This document shows positions 27,703 through 36,185 of a stretch of DNA of 64,000 nt, in pieces. The stretch comes from Microcystis aeruginosa NIES-4325 (lineage in GTDB: Bacteria; Cyanobacteriota; Cyanobacteriia; Cyanobacteriales; Microcystaceae). The stretch is from positions 1 to 64,000 of the forward strand of contig NZ_BJKP01000015.1 in NCBI RefSeq assembly GCF_008974145.1. Direction: 5' to 3'. Within the stretch, counting starts at the first letter, position 1, and each line of letters starts with the position of its first letter. The notes under the pieces were generated by a model, which made no database searches, was not told where the DNA came from, and was given only the letters and a program-made list of their open reading frames with translations. Both the position numbers and the translations under genes were made by a program.

Positions 27703-29208
27703 ATGGCTAGAGACTTACGAGGATTTATTAAGCTTTTAGAAGATCGTGGCCAATTACGCCGCATTAGTGCATCGGTCTCTGCCGACTTAGAAATTGCCGA
27801 GATCGCTAATCGGATGCTACAGGTGGGGGGACCTGCCCTACTGTTTGAAAACGTGCAAGGGGCCGAGTTTCCCGTCGCTATTAACCTCATGGGAACGGTA
27901 GAACGCATCTGTTGGGCGATGAACCTGAATAAACCCGAAGAATTGGAAGATTTAGGCAAAAAACTCGCCCTCTTGCAACAACCGAAACCGCCGAAAAAAC
28001 TCTCCCAAGCGATCGATTTTGGTAAAGTGTTGTTTGATGTCCTGAAAGCGAAACCCAACCGTAACTTTTTCCCTGCCTGTCAACAGGTGATTTTAGAGGG
28101 GGATGAAGTAGATTTAAAGAAAATTCCGATGATTCGCCCCTATCGGGGGGATGCAGGCCAGATTATCACGCTAGGGCTAGTAATTACTAAAGATTGCGAA
28201 ACGGGAACCCCTAACGTCGGTGTCTATCGCTTACAGCTACAGTCTCACAATACCATGACCGTCCACTGGTTATCCGTGCGCGGTGGGGCGCGTCACCTGC
28301 GAAAAGCGGCGCAAATGGGCAAAAAATTAGAAATAGCCATCGCTTTAGGGGTCGATCCTCTGATTATCATGGCCGCTGCCACTCCTATCCCCGTAGATCT
28401 CTCAGAATGGCTGTTTGCGGGATTGTACGGCGGTTCTGGGGTACAGTTAGCCAAATGTAAAACCCTCGATTTGGAAGTGCCGGCCGACTCAGAAATCGTC
28501 CTCGAAGGAACAATTACCCCCGGAGAAGTATTGCCAGATGGACCCTTTGGTGATCACATGGGTTACTATGGCGGTGTGGAAGATTCACCCCTGATTCATT
28601 TCCACTGCATGACCCATCGTCGCGACCCCATTTATTTAACCACTTTTAGCGGTCGTCCTCCCAAGGAAGAAGCGATGATGGCGATCGCTCTTAATCGTAT
28701 TTATACGCCGATTTTACGGCAACAGGTGTCGGAAATCAGGGATTTTTTCCTACCGATGGAAGCTTTAAGCTATAAAGCGGCGATTATCTCCATTGATAAG
28801 TCCTATCCCGGACAAGCGCGGCGAGCGGCCTTAGCTTTTTGGAGTGCCTTACCCCAGTTCACCTATACTAAATTTGTCATTGTCGTCGATAAGGAGATTA
28901 ATATTCGCGACCCCCGGCAAGTGGTTTGGGCAATTAGTTCTAAAGTGGATCCGGTTCGTGATGTGTTTATTCTCCCGGAAACCCCCTTTGATAGCCTCGA
29001 TTTTGCCAGCGAAAAGGTCGGTTTGGGGGGAAGAATGGGAATTGATGCCACCACTAAAATGTATCCCGAAACTGACCACCAGTGGGGGGAACCTTTGGAG
29101 TCGGATCCGTCCATGGCGGTCAAGGTTTCCCAACGCTGGTTAGAATACGGTTTAATCGATATTAATTTACAAGAAGTAGATGCCAATAAGTTTGGCTACG
29201 AAATGTAG
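27703..29208 (+). CDS. ubiD: UbiD family decarboxylase
   Basis: UbiD, 501 residues, is a prenylated-FMN-dependent decarboxylase of 4-hydroxybenzoate-type precursors. In cyanobacteria it acts in plastoquinone-type ring synthesis. Signature regions: ARDLRGFIKLLEDRGQLRRI at the N-terminus, NVGVYRLQLQ, and the active-site E of the EVLPDGPFGDHMGYYGG segment (about 273-289). The length is typical. It converges on ndhJ with a shared terminator. Confidence 0.92.
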   Translation: MARDLRGFIKLLEDRGQLRRISASVSADLEIAEIANRMLQVGGPALLFENVQGAEFPVAINLMGTVERICWAMNLNKPEELEDLGKKLALLQQPKPPKKLSQAIDFGKVLFDVLKAKPNRNFFPACQQVILEGDEVDLKKIPMIRPYRGDAGQIITLGLVITKDCETGTPNVGVYRLQLQSHNTMTVHWLSVRGGARHLRKAAQMGKKLEIAIALGVDPLIIMAAATPIPVDLSEWLFAGLYGGSGVQLAKCKTLDLEVPADSEIVLEGTITPGEVLPDGPFGDHMGYYGGVEDSPLIHFHCMTHRRDPIYLTTFSGRPPKEEAMMAIALNRIYTPILRQQVSEIRDFFLPMEALSYKAAIISIDKSYPGQARRAALAFWSALPQFTYTKFVIVVDKEINIRDPRQVVWAISSKVDPVRDVFILPETPFDSLDFASEKVGLGGRMGIDATTKMYPETDHQWGEPLESDPSMAVKVSQRWLEYGLIDINLQEVDANKFGYEM

Positions 29209-29260
29209 ATTTAACCGACTAAATAGTCAATAGCTTATGTTGTCCCTAAATCTCAAAAAA

Positions 29261-29289
29261 ATCGGGCTAGAAATATCTTCTAACCCGAT
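29261..29289. terminator. Terminator shared by ubiD and ndhCKJ
   Basis: Stem ATCGGGCTAGAA / TTCTAACCCGAT (one mismatch, 12 positions) with a short loop. It is preceded by an A run on the plus strand, giving a T run for the minus-strand operon. Confidence 0.75.
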
Positions 29290-29325
29290 GGGAGCCATAA
29301 CATAATTAGTGATTAGTTTCTCGAC

Positions 29326-29829
29326 TTAGTAAGCGTCCTGTAGTTCGTAGAATTCGGGAGAAACATAATCTTTGCGTAGAGGCCAACCGACCCAATCTTC
29401 CGGCATTAAAATCCGTTTCAGGTTGGGATGTCCTTCATAAATAATGCCGAACATATCATAACTTTCTCGTTCTTGCCAGTCAGCGGCTTTCCAAATCCAG
29501 TAAACCGAAGCAACCCGGGGATTATCTCTAGGAAGAAAGACTTTTAAGCGTACTTCCACGGGACCATCGACATTATCGGTTACTTTGACCAGATGATAGA
29601 AACTAACTAATTCTTTACCCGGTCCCAAATCGTAAGCACCCTGACATTGGAGATAATTAAAGCCATAAGCGTATAAAGCAGTGGCCAGAGGAATTAAAAA
29701 GTCTGGTTCTACTTTAATCAATTCCACACCAATATGGTCAGCTTCTAAAGCTTGATGCTCAAAACCATTTTCGCTTAACCAAATCGAAGTGGGGCCAGCT
29801 TGTACAATAGCTGTCGTTTCTTCAGTCAT
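29326..29829 (-). CDS. ndhJ: NAD(P)H-quinone oxidoreductase subunit J
   Basis: NdhJ, 167 residues, is a peripheral-arm subunit of the NDH-1 complex, used for respiration and cyclic electron flow. The conserved segment [22 protein letters not shown] (positions about 119-140) is diagnostic of the 30-kDa subunit family; the C-terminus [15 protein letters not shown] is typical. Its ATG immediately follows the ndhK stop (0-bp gap), so it is the last gene of ndhC-ndhK-ndhJ. Confidence 0.96.
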   Translation of the reverse strand: MTEETTAIVQAGPTSIWLSENGFEHQALEADHIGVELIKVEPDFLIPLATALYAYGFNYLQCQGAYDLGPGKELVSFYHLVKVTDNVDGPVEVRLKVFLPRDNPRVASVYWIWKAADWQERESYDMFGIIYEGHPNLKRILMPEDWVGWPLRKDYVSPEFYELQDAY

Positions 29830-30573
29830 TTAGATTTCTTCCTTTTGTTTCGTGGTCAAAAGAGCGGGGGGAACAGGCATACCAGTGGCTTCTAGTAACT
29901 CTTTCGGAGGCGCTTGACGGGTGGCCGATTGGAGATATTTACCCGTAAGAATCGGTTCCGTGGCCTGCATTTTGTGGGTAGTGCTGTAATAACGATTGGT
30001 TTGCTGAAGGACAGTACCACGTTCTTGAATAGATTCGTTAGCGACTTTTTTCCGCAGTTTAATAATCGCATCGATAATCGCTTCCGGACGGGGGGGACAA
30101 CCGGGTATATAGACATCCACGGGGATAAGTTTATCTACCCCTCTAACTGCGGTGGTGGAGTCACTGCTGAACATTCCCCCCGTAATCGTACAGGCCCCCA
30201 TGGCGATAACGTATTTAGGTTCTGGCATTTCTTCATACAGACGCACCAAAGCGGGGGCCATTTTCATGGTGATTGTACCGGCAGTGATGATTAAATCGGC
30301 TTGCCGGGGACTAGAACGGGGAACTAAACCAAAGCGATCGAAATCAAAACGGGAACCAATCAAGGCTGCAAACTCGATAAAACAGCAAGCTGTACCGTAT
30401 AGCATTGGCCAAAGACTTGACAAACGCGCCCAGTTATACAGGTCATCAACGGTAGTGAGGATGACATTTTCCGATAAATACTGGGTAACTTTCGTGCGTT
30501 CGATGGGATTAAGGATTTTTTCGCTTTGTTGTTCGATAATTTGCTTAAATTCGCTGGTAGGGTTGGGACTCAT
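29830..30573 (-). CDS. ndhK: NAD(P)H-quinone oxidoreductase subunit K
   Basis: NdhK, 247 residues, carries the N2 [4Fe-4S] cluster of NDH-1. The cluster ligands are visible: the CC pair in [11 protein letters not shown] in [11 protein letters not shown], and C in [12 protein letters not shown]. It lies 47 bp after ndhC and directly before ndhJ. A C-terminal extension of about 50 residues (from RGTVLQQTN) is common in cyanobacteria. Confidence 0.96.
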   Translation of the reverse strand: MSPNPTSEFKQIIEQQSEKILNPIERTKVTQYLSENVILTTVDDLYNWARLSSLWPMLYGTACCFIEFAALIGSRFDFDRFGLVPRSSPRQADLIITAGTITMKMAPALVRLYEEMPEPKYVIAMGACTITGGMFSSDSTTAVRGVDKLIPVDVYIPGCPPRPEAIIDAIIKLRKKVANESIQERGTVLQQTNRYYSTTHKMQATEPILTGKYLQSATRQAPPKELLEATGMPVPPALLTTKQKEEI

Positions 30574-30620
30574 CGGGTTATCCTCTCATGAAAAGTCAAA
30601 AACAAGGAAAATTATGGCCG

Positions 30621-30983
30621 CTATGACCATTCTAAGGCTCCTTTCCGCCAAGCATAGACGAGAGCAACCACAAGGATAGTAATAAAGATCAGTGCTTCTA
30701 CAAAAGCTAATAGGCCCAATTGATTGAAAGCTACTGCCCAAGGGTAGAGAAAGACGGTTTCCACGTCAAAAACCACGAAAACGAGGGCAAACATATAATA
30801 ACGAATGTTAAACTGAATCCAAGCACCGCCGATCGGTTCCATCCCCGATTCATAGGTGGTGCGTCTTTCTGGACCCCCACCACTAGGCCGCAGGACTTTG
30901 GAGGCCGTTAGGGATAGGATTGGTACTAAACTGCAAGCGAGCAGAAATCCTAGAAAATACTCGTAACCTTTGAGGACAAACAC
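30621..30983 (-). CDS. ndhC: NAD(P)H-quinone oxidoreductase subunit 3
   Basis: NdhC, 120 residues, is a membrane subunit of NDH-1 with three spans (about 8-28, 62-83, 88-110). The conserved loop [24 protein letters not shown] (about 41-64) contains the ESG(M/C)EP motif, and [14 protein letters not shown] follows. It heads the ndhC-K-J operon. Confidence 0.96.
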   Translation of the reverse strand: MFVLKGYEYFLGFLLACSLVPILSLTASKVLRPSGGGPERRTTYESGMEPIGGAWIQFNIRYYMFALVFVVFDVETVFLYPWAVAFNQLGLLAFVEALIFITILVVALVYAWRKGALEWS

Positions 30984-31100
30984 TGGGTTTTTTTCTCCTT
31001 ATTCGCTATCGACAGGGGAAGTTGTCGGCATCTCTATGGCTACCTATTATAGAGGCTTTAGCAACCCGTCTCCTTCTCAAAAGCAGCATTGACGGTCAAG

Positions 31101-31175
31101 CTTCGCTTCTGTCTGTGCTTTGCTCTTGCTCTGAGGGGGTGACAAAGAAGCCTAAAATCCTAATCAGAAGCGAAG
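31101..31175. repeat. Inverted repeat upstream of ndhC
   Basis: CTTCGCTTCTG (31101-31111) and CAGAAGCGAAG (31165-31175) are perfect 11-bp arms separated by about 53 bp. They lie in the 205-bp gap between the SH3 gene and ndhC, all on the minus strand. It may be the 3' end of the SH3 transcript or an inserted repeat; no T run follows. Confidence 0.4.
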
Positions 31176-31188
31176 TGTAGCCAAATCT

Positions 31189-31701
31189 TTACTGAACTCT
31201 GGAAATATTACCCGCTTTGATCCAACCTTCGCGACCATCGGACAGACGCACCCGCTGCCACTGGCCATCGCTGCTGGTTCCCACCACGCTGACTTTAGTA
31301 TTATAATCCAGACCGCCGAGACGAGTCGATTCACTGGTAGGTTCAGAGCGCAGACTTAAACCGCTTTGCCATGTCACCCGCGCTTGATAACCCTCGGATG
31401 TGGTTTCTTTTTTTCTTGCTTCGGGACTGGGTTTCGGGGCTGCTTTTGCTGCTGGTGCAGCCTTGGGAGACTCTTTCACCTCAGCTTGGGGTTGTTCTTG
31501 GACGGGATTAGTAGGGATGGGTTTAGCAGCTTTTTCCTCCTTAGTTTCCTCTTTTTTCTCCTCGGTAAAGACGGGTTTAGGAGGATTAGAATTCATACCT
31601 GAGAGAAGCATATAGGCGACAGCAGTAGCCCCACCGACCAAAATCGCCACTCCCATGACAAAACCGACCATAAATTGCAATAAACCAGATAAACGCTTCA
31701 T
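31189..31701 (-). CDS. Membrane-anchored SH3-domain protein
   Basis: 170 residues: a membrane segment (about 8-33, FMVGFVMGVAILVGGATAVAYML), a proline/lysine/alanine-rich linker (about 36-105), and a C-terminal bacterial SH3 domain (SGLSLRSEPTSESTRLGGLDYNTKVSVVG; GREGWIKAGNI). The SH3b domain of such proteins binds cell-wall components in several known cases. It lies 12 bp after the ycf46 gene and is probably cotranscribed. Confidence 0.8.
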   Translation of the reverse strand: MKRLSGLLQFMVGFVMGVAILVGGATAVAYMLLSGMNSNPPKPVFTEEKKEETKEEKAAKPIPTNPVQEQPQAEVKESPKAAPAAKAAPKPSPEARKKETTSEGYQARVTWQSGLSLRSEPTSESTRLGGLDYNTKVSVVGTSSDGQWQRVRLSDGREGWIKAGNISRVQ

Positions 31702-31713
31702 ATTGGTGCTAAA

Positions 31714-33219
31714 TTAACTGTTAGGATTAACATTAAAACGATCATCGCGAGAGGCTAAACGAGCTTTACCAGACTTTGCCCAATCCTGTAGAAACTGGAT
31801 CTGTTCTTGAGCAGTGCGAGCCAGGGGTATAATCTGACTAGCGGCCTCAAGAACGTCATCGGTGCTAAAGTCGCGATTTTGACTAAACCCGATGTGCATC
31901 GCTTCCACGATGGTTTGTTCGATTTCTGCCCCCGAAAAATCGGGAGTTTCGTAGGCTAATCGCTTTATATCATAACTTTTCAGATTATGAGGCCGGACTT
32001 TCCCCAGATGAACGCTAAAAATCTCCTCGCGGGACTTTTGGCTAGGTAGTCCGACAAAAAATATCTCATCGAAGCGTCCTTTTCGCAACATTTCCGGGGG
32101 CAGAGATTGGATGTTATTAGCTGTAGCGACGACAAAAACCGGCGATTGTTTCTCCGCTAACCAAGTGATAAAAGTACCGAAAACCCGCCCGGTGGTTCCT
32201 CCGTCGCCTTTCCCATCCACTCCGGCGAAAGCTTTATCGATTTCGTCTATCCACAGCACACAGGGAGCTAAAGCTTCAGCGAGATTAATCATCTGACGGG
32301 TGCGTGATTCCGATTCTCCCACCAATCCGCCAAATAAACGCCCCACGTCTAGACGTAGTAGGGGTAAGTGCCAATGATGGGAAATAGCTTTCGCTGTCAG
32401 GGATTTACCCGTCCCTTGAATCCCCACCAATAGTAAACCCCGGGGATTGGGTAAACCGTAGGCGCGGGCGCGTTCACTAAAAGCACCACCGCGACGAATC
32501 AGCCAATCTTTGAGATTATCTAGGCCGCCGATGTCAGAAATCTGCTCTGTGGCGGGATAAAAGTCTAATATCTGGGTTTGACGAATCGATTGGCGTTTTT
32601 CTGCCAAAATTAATTCCACGTCCTCTGGCTCAATTTTGCCGTGACTGGCTAAACATTTGGCTAAAACCCGACGAATTCTCTCTAGAGATAATCCTTGGGC
32701 AGAAAGCACTAATTCATCCAGGAGTGGTTCTTTGAGGGGTTGTCCGGTGGCAGCGATTAATCGCTGGATTTCCCGTTTAATTTCTTCGCCACTGGGGAGG
32801 GGAAAATCGACGACGGTGATTACTTCGGTTAGATCCGAGGGGATAGACAGTTCAGGAGCGACGATAATTAGGTTTTTAGGCTGAGATTTCAGGGAACGGG
32901 CCAGATTTCGCAATTTTCTGGCGATGGCAATATCTTCTAAAAAGCGCTGGAAATCGCGTAAAATTATGATGGCGGCGATGTTAGCTGGCAGCTTTTCGAC
33001 GAATTCAAGAGCTTGCAGGGGATTGCGCCGAGCAAAGTTCTCATTATTGGGATTATCTTGATAACCATCCACGAAATCCCAGACATAGACAGCACGGTTA
33101 TGGCTCTGTTTGGCAATATCGGCGATCGCTTTTTCGAGACGTTCTTCTTCTAGGGTGCTAACATAGATGAGAGGATAGCGCGCCCGCAGCAGTAATTCAA
33201 ATTCTTCACCAAAGCTCAT
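31714..33219 (-). CDS. ycf46: Ycf46-type AAA ATPase
   Basis: 501 residues from the ATG at 33219 ([20 protein letters not shown]), which is the family N-terminus; the frame extends upstream to 33408 without conservation. The C-terminal AAA+ module has Walker [15 protein letters not shown], Walker [13 protein letters not shown], and sensor-1 [11 protein letters not shown] with RKGRFDEIF. It is shared with red-algal plastids. Cyanobacterial Ycf46 has been linked to photosynthesis and carbon acquisition, but its exact role remains open. Confidence 0.88.
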   Translation of the reverse strand: MSFGEEFELLLRARYPLIYVSTLEEERLEKAIADIAKQSHNRAVYVWDFVDGYQDNPNNENFARRNPLQALEFVEKLPANIAAIIILRDFQRFLEDIAIARKLRNLARSLKSQPKNLIIVAPELSIPSDLTEVITVVDFPLPSGEEIKREIQRLIAATGQPLKEPLLDELVLSAQGLSLERIRRVLAKCLASHGKIEPEDVELILAEKRQSIRQTQILDFYPATEQISDIGGLDNLKDWLIRRGGAFSERARAYGLPNPRGLLLVGIQGTGKSLTAKAISHHWHLPLLRLDVGRLFGGLVGESESRTRQMINLAEALAPCVLWIDEIDKAFAGVDGKGDGGTTGRVFGTFITWLAEKQSPVFVVATANNIQSLPPEMLRKGRFDEIFFVGLPSQKSREEIFSVHLGKVRPHNLKSYDIKRLAYETPDFSGAEIEQTIVEAMHIGFSQNRDFSTDDVLEAASQIIPLARTAQEQIQFLQDWAKSGKARLASRDDRFNVNPNS

Positions 33220-33449
33220 AGCTATTCGTCTATAGTTTTTGCTATTTATATCGTCACCAGAAAATATAGCAGTTAGCCGTCTCTTGGATATTTTAGTACA
33301 AATGCTCGAACTGCCTCGCCCCCCTCTTAACCAGTAATTGACCGCATTTCTCCTAAAGATGAAGTGTAACCTAATTTTGATATCGACGACGAGCGACCGA
33401 CTCCTCAAAACGAAAACTTTCTACCTTACCATTAGGATAACTGCTATGT

Positions 33450-34406
33450 ATGAATAATGTTATTGACCATGATCGTTTATTTAAGGAATTAATCGCGACT
33501 TTTTTTGTTGAATTTATTCAGTTGTTTTTTTCTGAGATTATTAATTATTTAGAGCCTAATCAGATCACATTTTTAGACAAAGAAGTTTTTACCGATGTCA
33601 CGGAAGGAGAAAAGTATGAAAGTGATTTAGTCGCCCAAGTTCAATTTCGAGGACAATCATCATTTTTCTTAATTCATCTAGAAGCACAGTCTAGCTCTCA
33701 ACCAGAATTTAATCGGCGAATGTTTACTTATTTTACTCGTCTGCATCAAAAATTTGCCTTACCAGTTTATCCCATTGTCATATTCTCCTATGATCGTCCG
33801 CAAAAAGAAGCAATTCGTCAATACAAAATTGAGTTTCCTGACTTAAAAGTGTTAGAATTTAACTATCAAGTTGTCCAGTTAAATCGCTTGAATTGGCGAG
33901 ATTTTATCAATCAAGCTAATCCCGTCGCCGCCGCTTTGATGGCTAAGATGAAAATTGCCCCTCGGGATAGAGCAAAAGTTAAGGCACAATGTCTAAGATT
34001 ATTGGTAACATTAAGATTAGATGCCGCTAGAATGCAATTGATTTCAGGCTTTGTCGATACCTATCTCAATCTCAACTCGTCCGAGGAGATAGAATTTCAA
34101 CAGGAGATTAGCACATTTATTCAACCCGAACAGGAGGGAGTTATGCAGATTACCACCAGTTGGATGCGCCGCGGTTTAGAACAGGGTTTAGAACAGGGTT
34201 TAGAACAGGGTTTAGAACAGGGTTTAGCAAGAGAAAGAAATCTAATTGTCCGTCTGATTAAACGTAAGTTAGGAGATATTGATGTGCATATAGAGAGTCG
34301 GATTATGACCTTGAATATTGATAATCTGGAACGAGCGGGGGAAGCTTTATTGGATTTTTCGACATTGGAGGATTTAACTAATTGGTTAAATGCTTTAGAT
34401 GCTTAG
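33450..34406 (+). CDS. Rpn family/DUF4351 protein with LEQG repeats
   Basis: A 318-residue member of the same broad nuclease-like group as the pair at the left end, but only distantly similar. Residues about 1-120 form the PD-(D/E)XK-like fold: DRLFKELIATFF, D54 in YESDLVAQVQF, and E71/Q73 in LIHLEAQSSSQ. The linker has four exact tandem LEQG units, encoded by four 12-bp repeats at 34173-34220. The C-terminus is DUF4351-like (FSTLEDLTNWL). It is divergent from ycf46. Role unknown. Confidence 0.8.
   Translation: MNNVIDHDRLFKELIATFFVEFIQLFFSEIINYLEPNQITFLDKEVFTDVTEGEKYESDLVAQVQFRGQSSFFLIHLEAQSSSQPEFNRRMFTYFTRLHQKFALPVYPIVIFSYDRPQKEAIRQYKIEFPDLKVLEFNYQVVQLNRLNWRDFINQANPVAAALMAKMKIAPRDRAKVKAQCLRLLVTLRLDAARMQLISGFVDTYLNLNSSEEIEFQQEISTFIQPEQEGVMQITTSWMRRGLEQGLEQGLEQGLEQGLARERNLIVRLIKRKLGDIDVHIESRIMTLNIDNLERAGEALLDFSTLEDLTNWLNALDA
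34173..34220 (+). repeat. 12-bp tandem repeat (four units) inside an Rpn-type gene
   Basis: Four identical copies of GGTTTAGAACAG in frame, encoding (GLEQ)n. Because the unit is a multiple of three, slippage changes the linker length without breaking the frame. Confidence 0.9.
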
Positions 34407-34439
34407 TATTTTTATCTTAAACTTCACATAAGGCTATTT

Positions 34440-34958
34440 ATGTTTATGGGTATAACTTTTGAAACTGCCATCCAACACACTCAAGATTTACTAAGTCAAA
34501 TTGAGTTTTTAGATGCCAATATAATCACTCAGAGACTTATTGAGTTAGTCTCAACAGAAAATGGAGCCAGAGGATTTTTTGTTACTTACTTAACCAGCGA
34601 TTTATCCTATACAGGATATCCTAGTTTAGAAGTAATCACTGCGTTAAAAACTTCCCCGATATTGGTGAATGAATTATTAGTTAAAAATCTGGCCATGTCC
34701 ACGGCAATGGTCATATATCATCGCAGTCAAGGAGACGAAGAAAACGCCCGATGTTCTGAGAAAGTCCAAGAAAAAACTGGTCAACTAATTAAGCAGTTAT
34801 TATCGCCAGCCTTGGGGGAAAAATTACAACAATTAGCCAGCAGTTTAAACAGCGGACAAGGAGAATATCAAGCCTTTCTAGAACGCTGGGGATATGACGA
34901 TTGCCAACGTCAAGCGATCGCCGAAATTATTCAACCTTTTCTTATTATTTGGGGCTAA
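34440..34958 (+). CDS. Hypothetical helical protein
   Basis: A 172-residue hydrophilic, largely helical protein (MGITFETAIQHTQDLLSQIEFL; VIYHRSQGDEENARCSEKVQEK; LASSLNSGQGEYQAFLERWG). The start could be the ATG at 34440 or the one at 34446. No recognised domain, signal peptide or membrane span. It follows the Rpn-type gene by 33 bp and could be its cotranscribed partner. Confidence 0.55.
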   Translation: MFMGITFETAIQHTQDLLSQIEFLDANIITQRLIELVSTENGARGFFVTYLTSDLSYTGYPSLEVITALKTSPILVNELLVKNLAMSTAMVIYHRSQGDEENARCSEKVQEKTGQLIKQLLSPALGEKLQQLASSLNSGQGEYQAFLERWGYDDCQRQAIAEIIQPFLIIWG

Positions 34959-34961
34959 AAT

Positions 34962-35070
34962 GGCTTGTTGAAGCAAATCTGCGGCAAAGGCCTGAACCTG
35001 GGAGAGTTTTGGCATAGCTGGAACAAAATCAAGGCGTTTAACCACTGCATGAAGGATATCTTAGTCAACT
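34962..35070 (-). pseudogene. Possible short gene relic beside tRNA-Thr
   Basis: Minus-strand frame reads a TAA, then DILHAVVKRLDFVPAMPKLSQVQ and AFAADLLQQAIL, continuing into the antisense of the hypothetical gene. It looks protein-like and lies next to a tRNA, a frequent insertion site. No start codon was found and the family is not recognised. Confidence 0.25.
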
Positions 35071-35087
35071 TTTAGGAGGAAAACCCA

Positions 35088-35159
35088 AGCCGATGATGGG
35101 ATTTGAACCCACGACCAATTGATTACGAATCAACTACTCTACCACTGAGCTACATCGGC
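35088..35159 (-). tRNA. tRNA-Thr (CGT anticodon)
   Basis: A 72-nt cloverleaf on the minus strand: acceptor GCCGATG/CATCGGC, D arm GCTC...GAGT, anticodon stem GTTGA/TCAAT with loop TTCGTAA (anticodon CGT, reading ACG), T arm GTGGG-TTCAAAT-CCCAT. Discriminator base T. The CCA end is not encoded. Confidence 0.95.
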
Positions 35160-35218
35160 ACCTTGCCAGCCTCCGATTATATCACGGACAATAGATACAG
35201 AGCTAGAAAAATTTTTTT

Positions 35219-35473
35219 ATGAGCAAATCCCCTCGACTTGATCCCCAAAAATACGCCCGCTTGAAAGCGGAGGCAGCCCATCCCTACCGAGGGCTGCGGC
35301 AGTTTCTCTATCTCGGTTTGGGGGCTTCTGGTTTTATCGGTGCGGTGGTTTTTCTGGCCCAATTAGCGGCAGCAAGGGACGTAGCCACCGCTTTACCCAA
35401 TTTTGCCCTACAAATCGGTGTGGTGGCTCTGATGATTTGGTTATTTCGTCGGGAGAAAAAAGCTGGCGGTTGA
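35219..35473 (+). CDS. DUF3493 protein (LPA1/Rep27-like)
   Basis: 84 residues with the DUF3493 core PYRGLRQFLYLGLGASGFIGAVVFL and a second hydrophobic segment (about 58-76). The domain occurs in plant LPA1 and algal Rep27, which help photosystem II assembly or repair. The cyanobacterial protein is only this membrane domain, without TPR repeats. A link to photosystem II here is inferred from the family. Confidence 0.75.
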   Translation: MSKSPRLDPQKYARLKAEAAHPYRGLRQFLYLGLGASGFIGAVVFLAQLAAARDVATALPNFALQIGVVALMIWLFRREKKAGG

Positions 35474-35694
35474 GGGAGTAGCCACCGATAGCCAAAACAG
35501 TCTCTTCCCCTGGAGCATAAAAGTTAACATTAACTCCAGTCTTTTCGTGTTATGATCGAGGCGAGAGTCAAGATTGGTGTTCAAGTTCGTTTTCAGTATT
35601 AACTCGGTAAGTCTTTTACTTTAGTATTGTTCGGCTTCTCCCTGAATTTTGTGTCTCCACACCGTTTCGAGTATTGTTCGAGGATTCAAGTATT

Positions 35695-35988
35695 ATGTCT
35701 ATTTTTGTTGGTAATCTCTCTTACGAGATTTCCCAAGAGGATCTGGTCGATGTCTTTAGAGAGTACGGCGAGGTTAAAAGGGTTCATATTCCCGTGGATC
35801 GCGAGACACAGCGCAAACGCGGTTTCGCCTTCGTGGAAATGGAAAGTAAAGCCCAAGAAGCCGCCGCAATTGAGGCACTAGATGGTGCTGACTGGATGGG
35901 GCGGTCAATTAAAGTTAACCAGGCCCGCGATCGTGAAGAGCGTGCGCCCTTCAATGGTGGTGGTGGTGACAGAAAAAAACGCTATTAA
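35695..35988 (+). CDS. RRM-type RNA-binding protein (Rbp family)
   Basis: A 97-residue cyanobacterial glycine-rich RNA-binding protein. RNP2 IFVGNLSY (about 3-10) and RNP1 RKRGFAFVEM (about 42-51) are both intact. The C-terminal tail is short (NGGGGDRKKRY). The ATG at 35695 begins MSIFVGNLSYE; an upstream extension in the frame is not conserved. A leader of more than 100 bp lies upstream, as in cold-inducible rbp genes, but no regulation is demonstrated here. Confidence 0.9.
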   Translation: MSIFVGNLSYEISQEDLVDVFREYGEVKRVHIPVDRETQRKRGFAFVEMESKAQEAAAIEALDGADWMGRSIKVNQARDREERAPFNGGGGDRKKRY

Positions 35989-36013
35989 GCTTTTTTTGTG
36001 AATAATTGTGGAA

Positions 36014-36039
36014 GGGTGGACAGGGTTCACCCTTTTTTT
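36014..36039 (+). terminator. Intrinsic terminator after the rbp gene
   Basis: GGGTGGA / TTCACCC stem with a 5-nt loop followed by seven T. Confidence 0.85.
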
Positions 36040-36185
36040 GTCGGCAATAGCGATCGCCGTTTCGCTCAAAACCAATAGAAATCTAAATGTCTGAGTCTCT
36101 CGAAAAGGTAACAAGTAAACTATAAAGGAATCGTCATCAGATCTGATCGGCGATCGACTCCCGAATATATGGACAACAAAAACCC

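Noticed and set aside
28844-29186. Several 94-107 codon frames on both strands within the ubiD 3' half
   Set aside because: All are shadows of the ubiD reading frame, without own start signals or family matches.
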